NCBI RefSeq assembly: GCF_900106745.1
Contig: NZ_FNNV01000011.1
Coordinates: 62,001 to 126,000, forward strand
Reading direction: 5' to 3'
Source of the DNA: Paenibacillus sp. CF384
GTDB lineage: Bacteria; Bacillota; Bacilli; Paenibacillales; Paenibacillaceae
Length of the DNA: 64,000 bases
The notes under the pieces were generated by a model, which saw only the letters and a list, made by a program, of their open reading frames with translations, had not been told where the DNA came from and made no database searches. Of this stretch, positions 1 to 8,033 are shown piece by piece; position 1 is the stretch's first letter; each line of letters begins with the position of its first letter. Both the position numbers and the translations under genes were made by a program.

Positions 1-936
1 GCGCTAAACCCGGGCGACACGGTTCTTGGTATGAACCTGGCGCATGGCGGTCACTTGACGCACGGCAGCCCGGTTAACGCATCCGGCCTTCTGTACAACT
101 TCGTGGCTTACGGCGTTAACGAAGAAACATTTACAATCGACTATGCAGAAGTGCGCAAACTAGCGTTCAAACACCGTCCGCGCATGATCGTTGCAGGCGC
201 ATCGGCTTACCCGCGCATCATCGATTTTGAAGAAATGGGCCGTATTGCTAACGACGTAGGCGCATTGCTCTTCGTTGACATGGCGCATATCGCAGGTCTG
301 GTAGCTGCTGGCTTGCACCCGAGCCCGGTTCCGCATGCACACTTTGTAACAACTACTACGCACAAAACGCTTCGCGGACCTCGCGGCGGTATGATCCTTT
401 GCCGCAAAGCATGGGCGCAAGCAATCGATAAAGCGGTATTCCCTGGTTCCCAAGGTGGACCTCTGATGCACATTATCGCGGCAAAAGCAGTAGCTTTCGG
501 CGAAGCGCTTCAGCCTTCGTTCAAAGAATACGGCAAGAACGTTGTCGACAACGCGAAGGCGCTTGCTGACGCTCTGATTGCGAAAGGCATCAACATCGTT
601 TCCGGCGGTACCGACAACCACTTGATGCTGATCGACCTTCGCAACCTGAACATCACAGGTAAAGATGCGGAGCACGTTCTGGATTCCGTTCAAATCACTG
701 TTAACAAAAACGCGATTCCGTTCGATCCAACGAGCCCGTTCATCACTAGCGGTATCCGTATCGGTACACCTGCAGCGACTTCGCGCGGCATGGGCGTAGA
801 CGCAATGGCTACAATCGCCGAAGTAATCGCAATGACGCTCAAGAATCCGAAGGACGAGTCCGTTCTGGAGAAAGCGCGCGGTATGGTGAGCGACCTCGTG
901 TCGCAATACCCGCTCTACCCGGGCATGACTTACTAA
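1..936 (+). CDS. glyA: Serine hydroxymethyltransferase, 5'-truncated by window edge
   Basis: PLP enzyme that interconverts serine and glycine while loading one-carbon units on tetrahydrofolate in the cytosol. The frame is open from base 1, so the N-terminal part (roughly the first quarter) lies outside the window and the ATG at 31 is internal. The visible part includes the substrate-side segment GGHLTHG, the DMAHIAGL stretch with its cofactor-binding Asp and His, and the PLP-lysine motif [14 protein letters not shown]. The C-terminus ends LYPGMTY before TAA. The next features are a strong terminator and an intergenic repeat region, so it ends its transcription unit. In Bacillus relatives glyA sits near upp and the atp operon, as it does here. 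Confidence 0.97.
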   Translation, partial: ALNPGDTVLGMNLAHGGHLTHGSPVNASGLLYNFVAYGVNEETFTIDYAEVRKLAFKHRPRMIVAGASAYPRIIDFEEMGRIANDVGALLFVDMAHIAGLVAAGLHPSPVPHAHFVTTTTHKTLRGPRGGMILCRKAWAQAIDKAVFPGSQGGPLMHIIAAKAVAFGEALQPSFKEYGKNVVDNAKALADALIAKGINIVSGGTDNHLMLIDLRNLNITGKDAEHVLDSVQITVNKNAIPFDPTSPFITSGIRIGTPAATSRGMGVDAMATIAEVIAMTLKNPKDESVLEKARGMVSDLVSQYPLYPGMTY

Positions 937-956
937 TATCGACTTGGCAAAATCAC

Positions 957-995
957 AAAAAGGTGGCAGAGGGTTCATCCCTATGCCACCTTTTT
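957..995 (+). terminator. Rho-independent terminator of glyA
   Basis: A-tract and stem AGGTGGCA pair with TGCCACCT and a T5 run, with an inner GAGGG/TTC/CCC-type top, 20 bases after the glyA stop. The symmetric A and T tracts mean it could work in both directions. Confidence 0.9.
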
Positions 996-1068
996 GTGCG
1001 TTCCGGGGGTTCGGCTCTGTGTCGCCTTTTTTGTGTTCCGCAGGGTTCACCGCTGCGACGCCTTTTTT
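957..1068. repeat. Three degenerate 36-bp units derived from the glyA terminator
   Basis: T-runs preceded by gcc or cgcc occur at 991-995, 1027-1032 and 1063-1068, exactly 36 bases apart. Each is preceded by a similar stretch (ttccg..gggttc..). Only the first unit keeps the complete hairpin directly joined to its T tract. The pattern suggests tandem duplication of the terminator followed by decay. Confidence 0.55.
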
Positions 1069-1152
1069 CGCGTGCAGCACCATGCATGCTGCGAAGTCGG
1101 AATCATTAGTCATGTGAGCGCTGCTGCACTCCTGTCACCGCACCTTCTAACT

Positions 1153-1337
1153 CTAACGAACGGTAGAGGTCTTATTTCACCGTTATCCCCCCATTGAAAA
1201 TTCTAACGAATCGTACAGGTCTTATATCGCCCCAATCATGCTCCATACCGCCATTTTCGACGAAATAATCCCCCTGTGGTTCGTTAGAATTTTTGAAGGC
1301 CCTTTTCCCGTCAAATAAGACCTGTACGGTTCGTTAG
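1153..1337. repeat. Dispersed CTAACGAA intergenic repeat, four copies
   Basis: A 23-base unit beginning CTAACGAA and ending AGGTCTTAT occurs forward at 1153-1175 and 1203-1225, and inverted at 1315-1337. A partial inverted copy (TTCGTTAGAATTTT) at 1281-1294 extends the homology to bases preceding the second copy. Copies at 1203 and 1315 are nearly exact reverse complements, so the transcript could fold into a long stem around about 90 bases. It looks like a REP/MITE-type element. Confidence 0.7.
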
Positions 1338-1433
1338 CTAGTGTGAGAGTGGGTGAAAAGGTGGGAGTGAGGTGAAGGTGAGGTTGATGGTGAAGATGGA
1401 GTGAGCCACCTTGCTTTTGTCGATTAATATATA

Positions 1434-1448
1434 TTGCAATCGCTTTCT
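1434..1448 (+). promoter_or_regulatory. Candidate CcpA cre site
   Basis: TTGCAATCGCTTTCT fits every fixed position of the cre consensus WTGNAANCGNWNNCW. It lies about 90 bases before the isomerase start, which suits carbon-catabolite control of a sugar gene. The match is by eye; no binding evidence. Confidence 0.5.
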
Positions 1449-1478
1449 TTCCGGTTATATAGTGGGAGTGCGGGTTAA

Positions 1479-1494
1479 TCCGAAACGTTTCGGA
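1479..1494. promoter_or_regulatory. LacI/GalR-type operator palindrome
   Basis: TCCGAAACGTTTCGGA is a perfect 16-base palindrome with the central CG typical of LacI-family operators. It sits 45 bases before the isomerase ATG. Its core CGAAACGTTTC recurs upstream of the subtilase gene at 51577-51587. Confidence 0.5.
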
Positions 1495-1539
1495 GGACTT
1501 TCCCTAACCCGAAGAAAACGAAGAGGAGTCGAACCGAAC

Positions 1540-2331
1540 ATGAAACTTGGAATCATTGCGGATTATCGTGCTGAAAGCTTCGATTATGCGGCCAATCTCG
1601 GCTTGGCCTTTTTAGAGTTTTGCGTCAATGTGGGCACTCCTGCTGCTACCTTCATGGACCTTGTACCGGAGCTGAAAGCCGCGAGTGAGCGGACCGGCGT
1701 AACTGTTGCATCGATCGGACGCTGGGGCCCTGATCGAATCAATAAGGATGGCAGCATCAACGAAGAGGAACTGAAGGCATCACAAGCACTTATCGATGCC
1801 TGCCAAGAGCTGGGCTGTCCGGTATTCGTGGGCGGCTGCAACTACATCGAAGAGCTCTCCTACTACGAGAACATCACAGCGGCGATTAACTACTTCACCG
1901 TCCTGATTGAATATGGCAAAACGCGTGGAATCACGATTGCGACGTACAACTGCCACTGGAACAATTACATTGTGGACGATGCGGCGTGGAAGCTCATTCA
2001 CGGGCATTTGCCGGAGCTTGGCATCAAATACGATCCTTCTCATGCCCGTTATGCAGGACAGGATTATTTGAAAGAAATCGTCGATTGGGGCTCGCGCATC
2101 AAGCATATCCACATCAAAGGCTCCGTCATCATTGACGGCAAACGTTTCGACGATCCGCCGGCAGGCATGGATCAGACGGATTGGGGAACGTTCATGGCGA
2201 TTCTCTATGGGGTTGGCTACCAAGGCGGCTTGAGCATCGAACCGCACTCCCACACATGGACGGGCGAACTCGGCGACAAAGGCGTTCAGTTCACAATCGA
2301 CTACTTTAACCGCCTGCTGCTCCGCGGGTAA
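1540..2331 (+). CDS. Sugar phosphate isomerase/epimerase-like TIM barrel protein
   Basis: A 263-residue member of the AP-endonuclease-2/xylose-isomerase-like TIM barrel superfamily, which commonly isomerises or epimerises ketoses or inositol derivatives using a divalent metal. The protein starts MKLGIIADYRAES. Metal-site-like segments are visible: a Glu in the N-terminal third, KYDPSHARYAG, KHIHIKGS and SIEPHSH near the C-terminus. The ATG at 1540 was chosen over an upstream in-frame ATG at 1411 because AAGAGGAG lies 11 bases before it and homology-like sequence begins there. It is monocistronic, with a cre-like site and a LacI-type palindrome upstream, implying carbon-source control. The substrate cannot be named from sequence alone. 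Confidence 0.85.
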   Translation: MKLGIIADYRAESFDYAANLGLAFLEFCVNVGTPAATFMDLVPELKAASERTGVTVASIGRWGPDRINKDGSINEEELKASQALIDACQELGCPVFVGGCNYIEELSYYENITAAINYFTVLIEYGKTRGITIATYNCHWNNYIVDDAAWKLIHGHLPELGIKYDPSHARYAGQDYLKEIVDWGSRIKHIHIKGSVIIDGKRFDDPPAGMDQTDWGTFMAILYGVGYQGGLSIEPHSHTWTGELGDKGVQFTIDYFNRLLLRG

Positions 2332-2340
2332 ACTTACGAG

Positions 2341-2375
2341 AGATGGTATTCGGTACGATCGGATGCCATCTTATT
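2341..2375 (+). terminator. Possible terminator after the isomerase gene
   Basis: AGATGGTAT pairs with ATGCCATCT (one G-T pair) around a 13-base loop, followed by a short T-rich tail. It lies 9 bases after the stop. The U tract is weak. Confidence 0.45.
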
Positions 2376-2515
2376 TGTTCGAACAGTGTCACTTGCATCG
2401 AAAATGGTGCCCAATCTGCAACATTATCCGGATTTAATAGCCTCATAGAGGAAAATGCTGCGCAAACTACAACATTCTCGCTTCAAACAGCCGATTTAGG
2501 GCTAATCCATAATGG

Positions 2516-2538
2516 AATGTTGCATTATGCGCAACATT
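2516..2538. repeat. Inverted repeat AATGTTGC/GCAACATT within TGCAACATT repeat family
   Basis: Eight-base arms (2516-2523 and 2531-2538) around a 7-base loop. The same word in degenerate form recurs through 2417-2610, which suggests a decayed dispersed element. Confidence 0.5.
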
Positions 2539-2893
2539 AAACAGTTAGAGCCGATTCGGAGGGAGAGATGTTGCATTTCAAGCAATATTTACTCGATGCC
2601 CTCAACATTTACACGTTACCATCCAATTTACTCGCCCCACCACACTCACAAGTAACCGCATCACACCACTTCAAGCTCGCCCACGGCCTCCATCCTCCGT
2701 AAATCACTAGTGGACGCTCGCAACAGCAGCCCATAAACCATCCCCACAGAGACCTGCAAATGCTTCATTTTCAAACTCACCTAACTCTTCAAACCGATTA
2801 ATTTTCCTGAATTTAGCGAAAAATAATCAGCGCGTCTGCCTCGGCATGATATGATGAGCCTATATCCCTAATTAAGGCGGTGAGCCTCGAAGT

Positions 2894-3997
2894 ATGAGTA
2901 TATTTGGCGTTTTTTTCATAATTATTTTGGCGTTTATCGTGTTGAAGCTGTTCCAATCCCGTGGTACCCAGCAGCAGTCTCGAGCGGGAGGCTTCTCTGC
3001 AGGCGGCGGCCGTCGCAACGTCATGCCGATGCGCAAGCCGCCGGAATACCTCGGCGTACCCGAGGGGCATCCGGCACGTTCCGCTGCCGAACGGCTCGAA
3101 GCCGCGCTGTCGGAGGACTTCGAAGCGCGCGTGAAAGACCGCGTAATGAAACGCACGCCAAGCATGCGCGAGGGCGAATGGCAATGGCAGTGGTTTGAGC
3201 TGAAGCGATATTTTCTCATGTGCGGCGTGCTTCGGAACGTACCGATGTATAGTGTGCGCGTGGATGAGGTTTGGCATGAAATGCTGATGTTCACCCGGGA
3301 GTATGAGCAGTTCTGCAAGCAGTTTTGCGGTGGGACGATCCATCATGCCCCGCATGGTGCGGATGCGAAACCTGCACCGGGCGAACGTGCCTGGTTCGAT
3401 TGGATCTATGGCGAGCTGTTTCTGCCTGTACCGGTGAGCGGACAGCTGTGGGGCGCGTTCTATCGGACACCGCTGCCGCATGAGCTGATGGATGAGCTGG
3501 AAACGAGCGACACCAATGACTTGCGCAGCAAACGATTCAACGAGAAGGCAGCGACGCAATTTAATGATTTGAGTGCAACCATCGATTACTTAATCGATCG
3601 TGGCGGCAAGCTCGCGTCGGCAAAGGAACAGCCGATTTACAAAGATAACCGTGTCATGGACTCCTCTGACATGATGACGACCGGCGTGCTCTCCGGGATG
3701 TTTTTCTACTCCTCATTCGGGCCGATCGACAACTTTCATAATCAGATGGATGAGAATCAAACCGAGGAACAACGTAATGCGAACGGCGACGGAAGCAGCG
3801 GGACTGCTCCAATCTGCAGCAACTACGACGATGATAGGGGCTCCTCTGACTATAACGACGGTGGCAATAATGATGCCGGCAACGGTGATTCCGGCAACGG
3901 AGGATTCGACGGCGGTGGCAGCAATTGCTCCAGCGGAGGTGGTGACTCGGGAGGCGGTTCATCCTGCGGAAGCAGCTGCGGCGGTGGCAGCAGCTAA
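2894..3997 (+). CDS. Membrane-anchored GRDP-like protein with Cys/Gly/Ser tail
   Basis: A 367-residue protein of unknown function. Residues about 2-20 are a single hydrophobic anchor followed by a short basic, Gly-rich linker. The middle (about 50-235) contains RVDEVWHEMLMFTREYEQFC and THHAPH-like GGTIHHAPHG. These resemble the W-H and H-H pattern of glycine-rich domain protein (GRDP/DUF1399-like) folds; this assignment is from memory of the family, not a search. The last ~85 residues are low-complexity Asp/Asn/Gly then Gly/Ser with cysteines (NCSS, SSCGSSCGGGSS). The start is set by AAGGCGGTGA about 10 bases upstream. It is probably a surface-exposed protein. It stands alone between an intergenic repeat region and upp. 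Confidence 0.7.
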   Translation: MSIFGVFFIIILAFIVLKLFQSRGTQQQSRAGGFSAGGGRRNVMPMRKPPEYLGVPEGHPARSAAERLEAALSEDFEARVKDRVMKRTPSMREGEWQWQWFELKRYFLMCGVLRNVPMYSVRVDEVWHEMLMFTREYEQFCKQFCGGTIHHAPHGADAKPAPGERAWFDWIYGELFLPVPVSGQLWGAFYRTPLPHELMDELETSDTNDLRSKRFNEKAATQFNDLSATIDYLIDRGGKLASAKEQPIYKDNRVMDSSDMMTTGVLSGMFFYSSFGPIDNFHNQMDENQTEEQRNANGDGSSGTAPICSNYDDDRGSSDYNDGGNNDAGNGDSGNGGFDGGGSNCSSGGGDSGGGSSCGSSCGGGSS

Positions 3998-4130
3998 ACT
4001 CGAGATCATCTCCGCGCTTACATTCCCTTTCGTGCGCTCGTCCGCGTCCACGTAATTCACGCCCCTTTCGGGTATACTTTGCATGTGTTTCATGCTTGCA
4101 TGGCCCGCATAGCACATTGATGCGCCGAAT

Positions 4131-4138
4131 GTTATAAT
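4131..4138 (+). promoter_or_regulatory. Extended -10 promoter of upp
   Basis: TG-T-TATAAT (TG at 4130-4131, TATAAT at 4133-4138) is a perfect extended -10. No good -35 is visible at the right distance. It lies about 40 bases before the upp start. Confidence 0.6.
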
Positions 4139-4177
4139 AGTCAGTTGAAGAAGCATTTCAGGAGGATGAATAGAACT

Positions 4178-4807
4178 ATGGGCAATCTCACAATATGCGA
4201 CCATCCGCTTATCCAGCATAAGCTGACCTTTATTCGCGACAAAGACACCAAAACCAAGGATTTCCGCGAGTTAGTCGATGAAGTCGCCACCATGATGGCA
4301 TATGAAATTACGAGAGATTTACCGCTTGAGACGACTACCGTTACGACGCCGGTCATTGAAGCGACGAGCCGGATCGTCTCCGGACGCATGGTTGGCTTAA
4401 TTCCAATACTGCGCGCAGGACTTGGTATGGTGGAAGGGATGCTCAAGCTGATTCCTTCGGCTAAAGTCGGTCACATCGGGCTGTTCCGTAATCCGGAAAC
4501 ACTCGAACCCGTGGAGTATTATGTAAATCTGCCGGCTGATGCAACAGAACGTCAGCTGATTGTGATTGATCCGATGCTCGCTACCGGCGGATCGGCGAAC
4601 GCAGCTATCCAAGCGCTGAAGACACGCGGCTGCACCCAAATCAAGCTAATGTGCCTCATCGCGGCACCTGAAGGAGTGGCGGCTGTACAAAAGGCGCACC
4701 CGGAAGTCGATATTTTCTTAGCTTCGCTCGACAGTCATCTTAACGATCACGGCTATATCGTACCAGGTCTGGGCGATGCCGGTGACCGTATGTTTGGCAC
4801 CAAATAA
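4178..4807 (+). CDS. upp: Uracil phosphoribosyltransferase
   Basis: Salvage enzyme converting uracil and PRPP to UMP. The 209-residue product matches the family length and shows [10 protein letters not shown] near the N-terminus, [20 protein letters not shown], the ILRAGLGM segment, the PRPP loop [12 protein letters not shown] and the C-terminal [18 protein letters not shown] uracil-binding end. The ATG at 4178 was preferred to upstream in-frame starts because AGGAGG at 4160-4165 lies 12 bases before it and the protein then begins like other Upp proteins. It lies upstream of the ATP synthase operon, as in Bacillus. Confidence 0.98.
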   Translation: MGNLTICDHPLIQHKLTFIRDKDTKTKDFRELVDEVATMMAYEITRDLPLETTTVTTPVIEATSRIVSGRMVGLIPILRAGLGMVEGMLKLIPSAKVGHIGLFRNPETLEPVEYYVNLPADATERQLIVIDPMLATGGSANAAIQALKTRGCTQIKLMCLIAAPEGVAAVQKAHPEVDIFLASLDSHLNDHGYIVPGLGDAGDRMFGTK

Positions 4808-4864
4808 TCAGGCGTCTGCAACTAGAGGTTCTATTTGCTGCGCTACATTTAGGAGTGACATGCT

Positions 4865-6013
4865 TTGTCTAAAATTAAAGTGATGACAATTTTCGGCACA
4901 AGGCCGGAAGCAGTTAAGATGGCGCCGTTGGTACTGGAGCTACAGAAGCACCCGGAACAAATTGAGTCCGTGGTCTGCGTGACCGCGCAGCATCGCCAAA
5001 TGCTCGATCAAGTACTCGATTTTTTCAAAATCAAGCCTGAATACGACCTGAACGTGATGAAGGATCGGCAAACGCTGACGGAGACGACCGTCAAAGTTCT
5101 TGAAGGCCTGGAGCCGATCCTACGCGAAGCGAAACCGGATATCGTGCTCGTGCATGGCGATACGCAGACTTGTTTCTTGGCCAGCTATGCTTCCTTCGTG
5201 CAGCAAATCCAAGTTGGACATGTTGAAGCAGGCCTGCGAACATGGAACAAAATGTCTCCGTACCCGGAAGAGATGAACCGCCAACTGGCAGGCGTACTCT
5301 CGGATGTGCATTTCGCGCCGACGGACAGAGCGGCAGACAATCTGCGCAAAGAGAACAAATCGGAGTCTACGATCTACATAACCGGCAACACGGCGACAGA
5401 CGTATTCCAATACACGGTGGACAAGTCATTCACGCATCCCGTAATCGATTGGGCAGCGGGTAAGCGCATGATTCTGATGACGGCTCATCGCCGCGAAGCG
5501 CTGGGTGAGCCTCATCGTAATATTTTCCGCGCGGTGAAACGAATTGCAGATGAATTTGAAGATGTGGTTGTTGTGTATGCGGTGCATTTGAACCCTGCTG
5601 TTCGCGAGCCGGCGAATGAAATCCTTGGCAATCATCCGCGTATTAAGCTAATCGAGCCGCTCGATGTGTTTGAATTCCATAACTTCTACCCGCATACGTA
5701 CATGATTATGACGGATTCCGGCGGCTTGCAGGAAGAAGCGCCGTCCTTCGGCGTTCCGACCCTAGTGCTTCGCGATACGACCGAGCGTCCTGAGGGTATT
5801 GATGCAGGAACGTTGGAGCTCGTCGGTACGGATGAAGAGGTCGTTTACGAGCGTGCTCATGCGCTGCTTTCCGACAAGAACCTCTATGAGAAAATGAGCC
5901 AAGCAGCCAATCCTTATGGCGATGGGCAAGCATCTGTTCGCATTGTTCAGGCGATCCTGCATCATTTTGGAAAAGCGGACAATCGTCCGGAGTCGTTCAC
6001 ACAACGTTCATAG
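4865..6013 (+). CDS. wecB: UDP-N-acetylglucosamine 2-epimerase (non-hydrolysing)
   Basis: Cytosolic enzyme interconverting UDP-GlcNAc and UDP-ManNAc for teichoic acid linkage units and other surface glycans (MnaA/WecB family). The 382 residues begin MSKIKVMTIFGTRPEAVKMA. Also visible are HVEAGLRTWNK, the HRREALGEPHRN segment and the C-terminal TDSGGLQEEAPSFGVPTLV followed by RDTTERPEG. It starts with TTG, supported by AGGAG at 4851-4855. It sits between upp and the ATP synthase operon, about 12.5 kb from the main glycan cluster, so it probably has a housekeeping wall role. It could also feed ManNAc to the polysaccharide cluster. Confidence 0.95.
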   Translation: MSKIKVMTIFGTRPEAVKMAPLVLELQKHPEQIESVVCVTAQHRQMLDQVLDFFKIKPEYDLNVMKDRQTLTETTVKVLEGLEPILREAKPDIVLVHGDTQTCFLASYASFVQQIQVGHVEAGLRTWNKMSPYPEEMNRQLAGVLSDVHFAPTDRAADNLRKENKSESTIYITGNTATDVFQYTVDKSFTHPVIDWAAGKRMILMTAHRREALGEPHRNIFRAVKRIADEFEDVVVVYAVHLNPAVREPANEILGNHPRIKLIEPLDVFEFHNFYPHTYMIMTDSGGLQEEAPSFGVPTLVLRDTTERPEGIDAGTLELVGTDEEVVYERAHALLSDKNLYEKMSQAANPYGDGQASVRIVQAILHHFGKADNRPESFTQRS

Positions 6014-6078
6014 TTTACATCAGTAGGATAGCATTCCGAGTAACGCAACAGCATACAGTGCTACTGTACGGTTTGGAA

Positions 6079-6114
6079 ACCCGGAAACCCCAGGTAAATC
6101 AAGGGTTTTCGGGT
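6079..6114 (+). terminator. Hairpin after the epimerase gene, no U tract
   Basis: ACCCGGAAACCCC pairs with AGGGTTTTCGGGT (with mismatches) around a 10-base loop. It lacks a clear T run, so it may be a weak terminator or just a processing hairpin. Confidence 0.4.
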
Positions 6115-6146
6115 AACTGTTCACTAAATGTTTGAATTTATATCAA

Positions 6147-6176
6147 TTGACAAAAGCGAGCTCGCTTGGCTAAAAT
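6147..6176 (+). promoter_or_regulatory. Sigma-A promoter of the ATP synthase operon
   Basis: TTGACA (6147-6152), an 18-base spacer and TAAAAT (6171-6176) about 28 bases before atpZ. The -35 is a perfect consensus. The spacer contains a perfect 14-base palindrome, AAGCGAGCTCGCTT (6154-6167). Confidence 0.8.
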
Positions 6177-6203
6177 AAATAAGAGTTTTGGAGTGATTCT
6201 AGG

Positions 6204-6470
6204 ATGACGAATCCGTCCCATAACGACAATAATCGCAACACGGATAACAGCAGCTTAGGAGATAATCCTTGGCGCGCCATGGGTCTGATCGGATCCGTCG
6301 GCGGCACAATCGGTGCCTGTCTTGGACTGGGCTACTGGATTGGACACAAGGTTGATCAAGCGCAAGACACCGGGTACAGCTCCATTGTTGGCATGGCTCT
6401 TGGTTTTGTCATTGCAGTGTTCATCACCATCATTCTTATCAAGGCGTTTACAGGGGGCAAAGCGAAATAA
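6204..6470 (+). CDS. atpZ: AtpZ/AtpI family protein
   Basis: An 88-residue small membrane protein at the head of the atp operon. After a hydrophilic Asn/Asp-rich N-terminus (1-22) come two hydrophobic segments at about 27-47 and 61-80. The GSVGGTIGACLGLGYWIGHKVD stretch is typical of the family. AtpZ proteins are thought to help ATP synthase assembly and in some bacteria form an ion channel with AtpI. Its TAA overlaps the ATG of the next gene (TAATG), suggesting translational coupling. Confidence 0.85.
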   Translation: MTNPSHNDNNRNTDNSSLGDNPWRAMGLIGSVGGTIGACLGLGYWIGHKVDQAQDTGYSSIVGMALGFVIAVFITIILIKAFTGGKAK

Positions 6471-6880
6471 TGGATGATTTGTCCGGCCACCTTCGAACGG
6501 TTAAGCGTATTACGTTCTTTTTTTTGTCTCTATGTTTTATTGGATGGGCCCTCCTTCCGGAATATAAGCCGTTCTTCGGCGGTCTTGTTCTCGGAACTGC
6601 GGCAAGTCTTGCAAACGCCTTCCATCTCTCTTGGAAAGTACAGCGAGTCGGCGCTCTGTCCGCTGCGGGAATTCAGAAACGCCATAACCTTGGTTTTCTG
6701 ACTCGCGCGTGTATTGCCCTGCTGGCGGTTGTAATCGCAACCAAGTACTTTTCGTTTAGCCTCTACGGAACAGTAGCTGGATTATTTGTTGCTCAATTGG
6801 CAACACTCATATTGGGATTTAAAGCCAAGAGAGATCCGGCCGTTCGGCATTCCACCGATGAAAGGGGTGAAAACAACTAA
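6470..6880 (+). CDS. atpI: ATP synthase subunit I
   Basis: A 136-residue protein with four hydrophobic segments (about 14-30, 36-53, 74-92, 97-115), matching the size and position of AtpI. AtpI assists assembly of the c-ring and may handle Mg2+. The start overlaps the atpZ stop and its own stop overlaps the atpB start (TAATG), so the three genes are translationally coupled. The family is poorly conserved, so identification rests on topology and operon place. Confidence 0.85.
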   Translation: MDDLSGHLRTVKRITFFFLSLCFIGWALLPEYKPFFGGLVLGTAASLANAFHLSWKVQRVGALSAAGIQKRHNLGFLTRACIALLAVVIATKYFSFSLYGTVAGLFVAQLATLILGFKAKRDPAVRHSTDERGENN

Positions 6881-7635
6881 TGGATCATATTTTTCCTGAA
6901 GTAAATCTGGGTGGCATTCGATTTGATTTGGCTGCCATTATCATGATAGTTATCACCAGCATTATCGTTTTTGTTATTGCTAAGCTGGCGGTTCGCGGCG
7001 CATCGGTGACCAATCCGACCAAGATGCAGAACTTCTTGGAGTGGGTTATCGAATTCGTACAGAACATTATCGGTACAACGATGGACTTGAAGAAAGGCCG
7101 TCCGTACCTGACGCTGGGTATTGCTATGATCATGTACCTGTTTGTAGCCAACTTGCTGGGTCTTCCATTCGGTATCATTACCGAAGCTCATCACGGTGCA
7201 ACATTTGCAGGCATGGAGCTTAACTTGCATGGTGAAGAGGAAGCACACATCGCGTGGTGGAAATCACCAACTGCTGATGTCGCGGTTTCCGGCGCGCTAA
7301 TGGCTATCGTAATCGTGCTTACGCACATTGAGGGTCTGCGTCGTAACCGTAAGCATTACCTCAAGCATTACTTCGAGCCTTACGCAGCATTCTTCCCGCT
7401 TAACGTAATTAAGGAAGTCGCTAAGCCGCTATCGCTTTCGCTTCGTCTTTACGGTAACATTTTCGCGGGTGAGGTTATGATTGGCGTCATCATGGGCATG
7501 GGATGGTTTGGTATCCCGGCACTGATTGTATGGCAAGGTTTCAGCGTTTTCGTAGGCGCGATTCAATCCTTCGTATTCGTCATGTTGACCATGGTTTACA
7601 TGTCGCAAGCGATCGTTCACGAAGAGCATCATTAA
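6880..7635 (+). CDS. atpB: ATP synthase Fo subunit a
   Basis: Membrane subunit forming the two proton half-channels next to the c-ring. The 251 residues show the essential helix SLSLRLYGNIFAGEVMIGV, which contains the conserved Arg, and the preceding FFPLNVIKEVAKP. Several long hydrophobic helices are visible. A His-rich loop (EAHHGATFAGM..LHGEEEAH) lies between the first helices. The start overlaps the stop of atpI. Confidence 0.97.
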   Translation: MDHIFPEVNLGGIRFDLAAIIMIVITSIIVFVIAKLAVRGASVTNPTKMQNFLEWVIEFVQNIIGTTMDLKKGRPYLTLGIAMIMYLFVANLLGLPFGIITEAHHGATFAGMELNLHGEEEAHIAWWKSPTADVAVSGALMAIVIVLTHIEGLRRNRKHYLKHYFEPYAAFFPLNVIKEVAKPLSLSLRLYGNIFAGEVMIGVIMGMGWFGIPALIVWQGFSVFVGAIQSFVFVMLTMVYMSQAIVHEEHH

Positions 7636-7643
7636 GTCAGTAA

Positions 7644-7931
<288 letters not shown>

Positions 7932-8033
7932 GATTACTTTGCAGAAACGGCGGGGAGTGCCTATGCCTCCGCGCCTTCCTTTTGCTGACCGTCAGGAGAT
8001 GGTCGGCCAATTTACGGAAAGGAGTGACGTACG

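Larger units (their letters stand above)
996..1539. other. Non-coding interval between glyA and the isomerase gene
   Basis: No convincing gene. It holds the decayed terminator units, four copies or partial copies of a CTAACGAA-type intergenic repeat in both orientations, a C-poor purine-rich tract at about 1339-1405, a cre-like box (1434-1448) and a LacI-type palindrome (1479-1494). Short open frames here lack ribosome-binding sites. Confidence 0.7.
2332..2893. other. Non-coding interval with TGCAACATT-type repeats
   Basis: No supported gene. TGCAACATT-like words occur repeatedly in both orientations (about 2417, 2468, 2516-2538, 2569 and 2602), followed by a G-poor C/A-rich tract (about 2630-2700). 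The ribosome-binding site of the next gene is at 2874-2883. Confidence 0.65.

Noticed and set aside
160..1113. Long minus-strand open frame opposite glyA
   Set aside because: It runs mostly antisense to the clearly coding glyA frame, has no ribosome-binding site and its product resembles no protein; it is a shadow of GC-rich codons.
3654..4115. Minus-strand frame rich in Arg, His and Cys opposite the Gly/Ser tail
   Set aside because: Its composition is the mirror of Gly/Ser repeats in the real gene; no ribosome-binding site.
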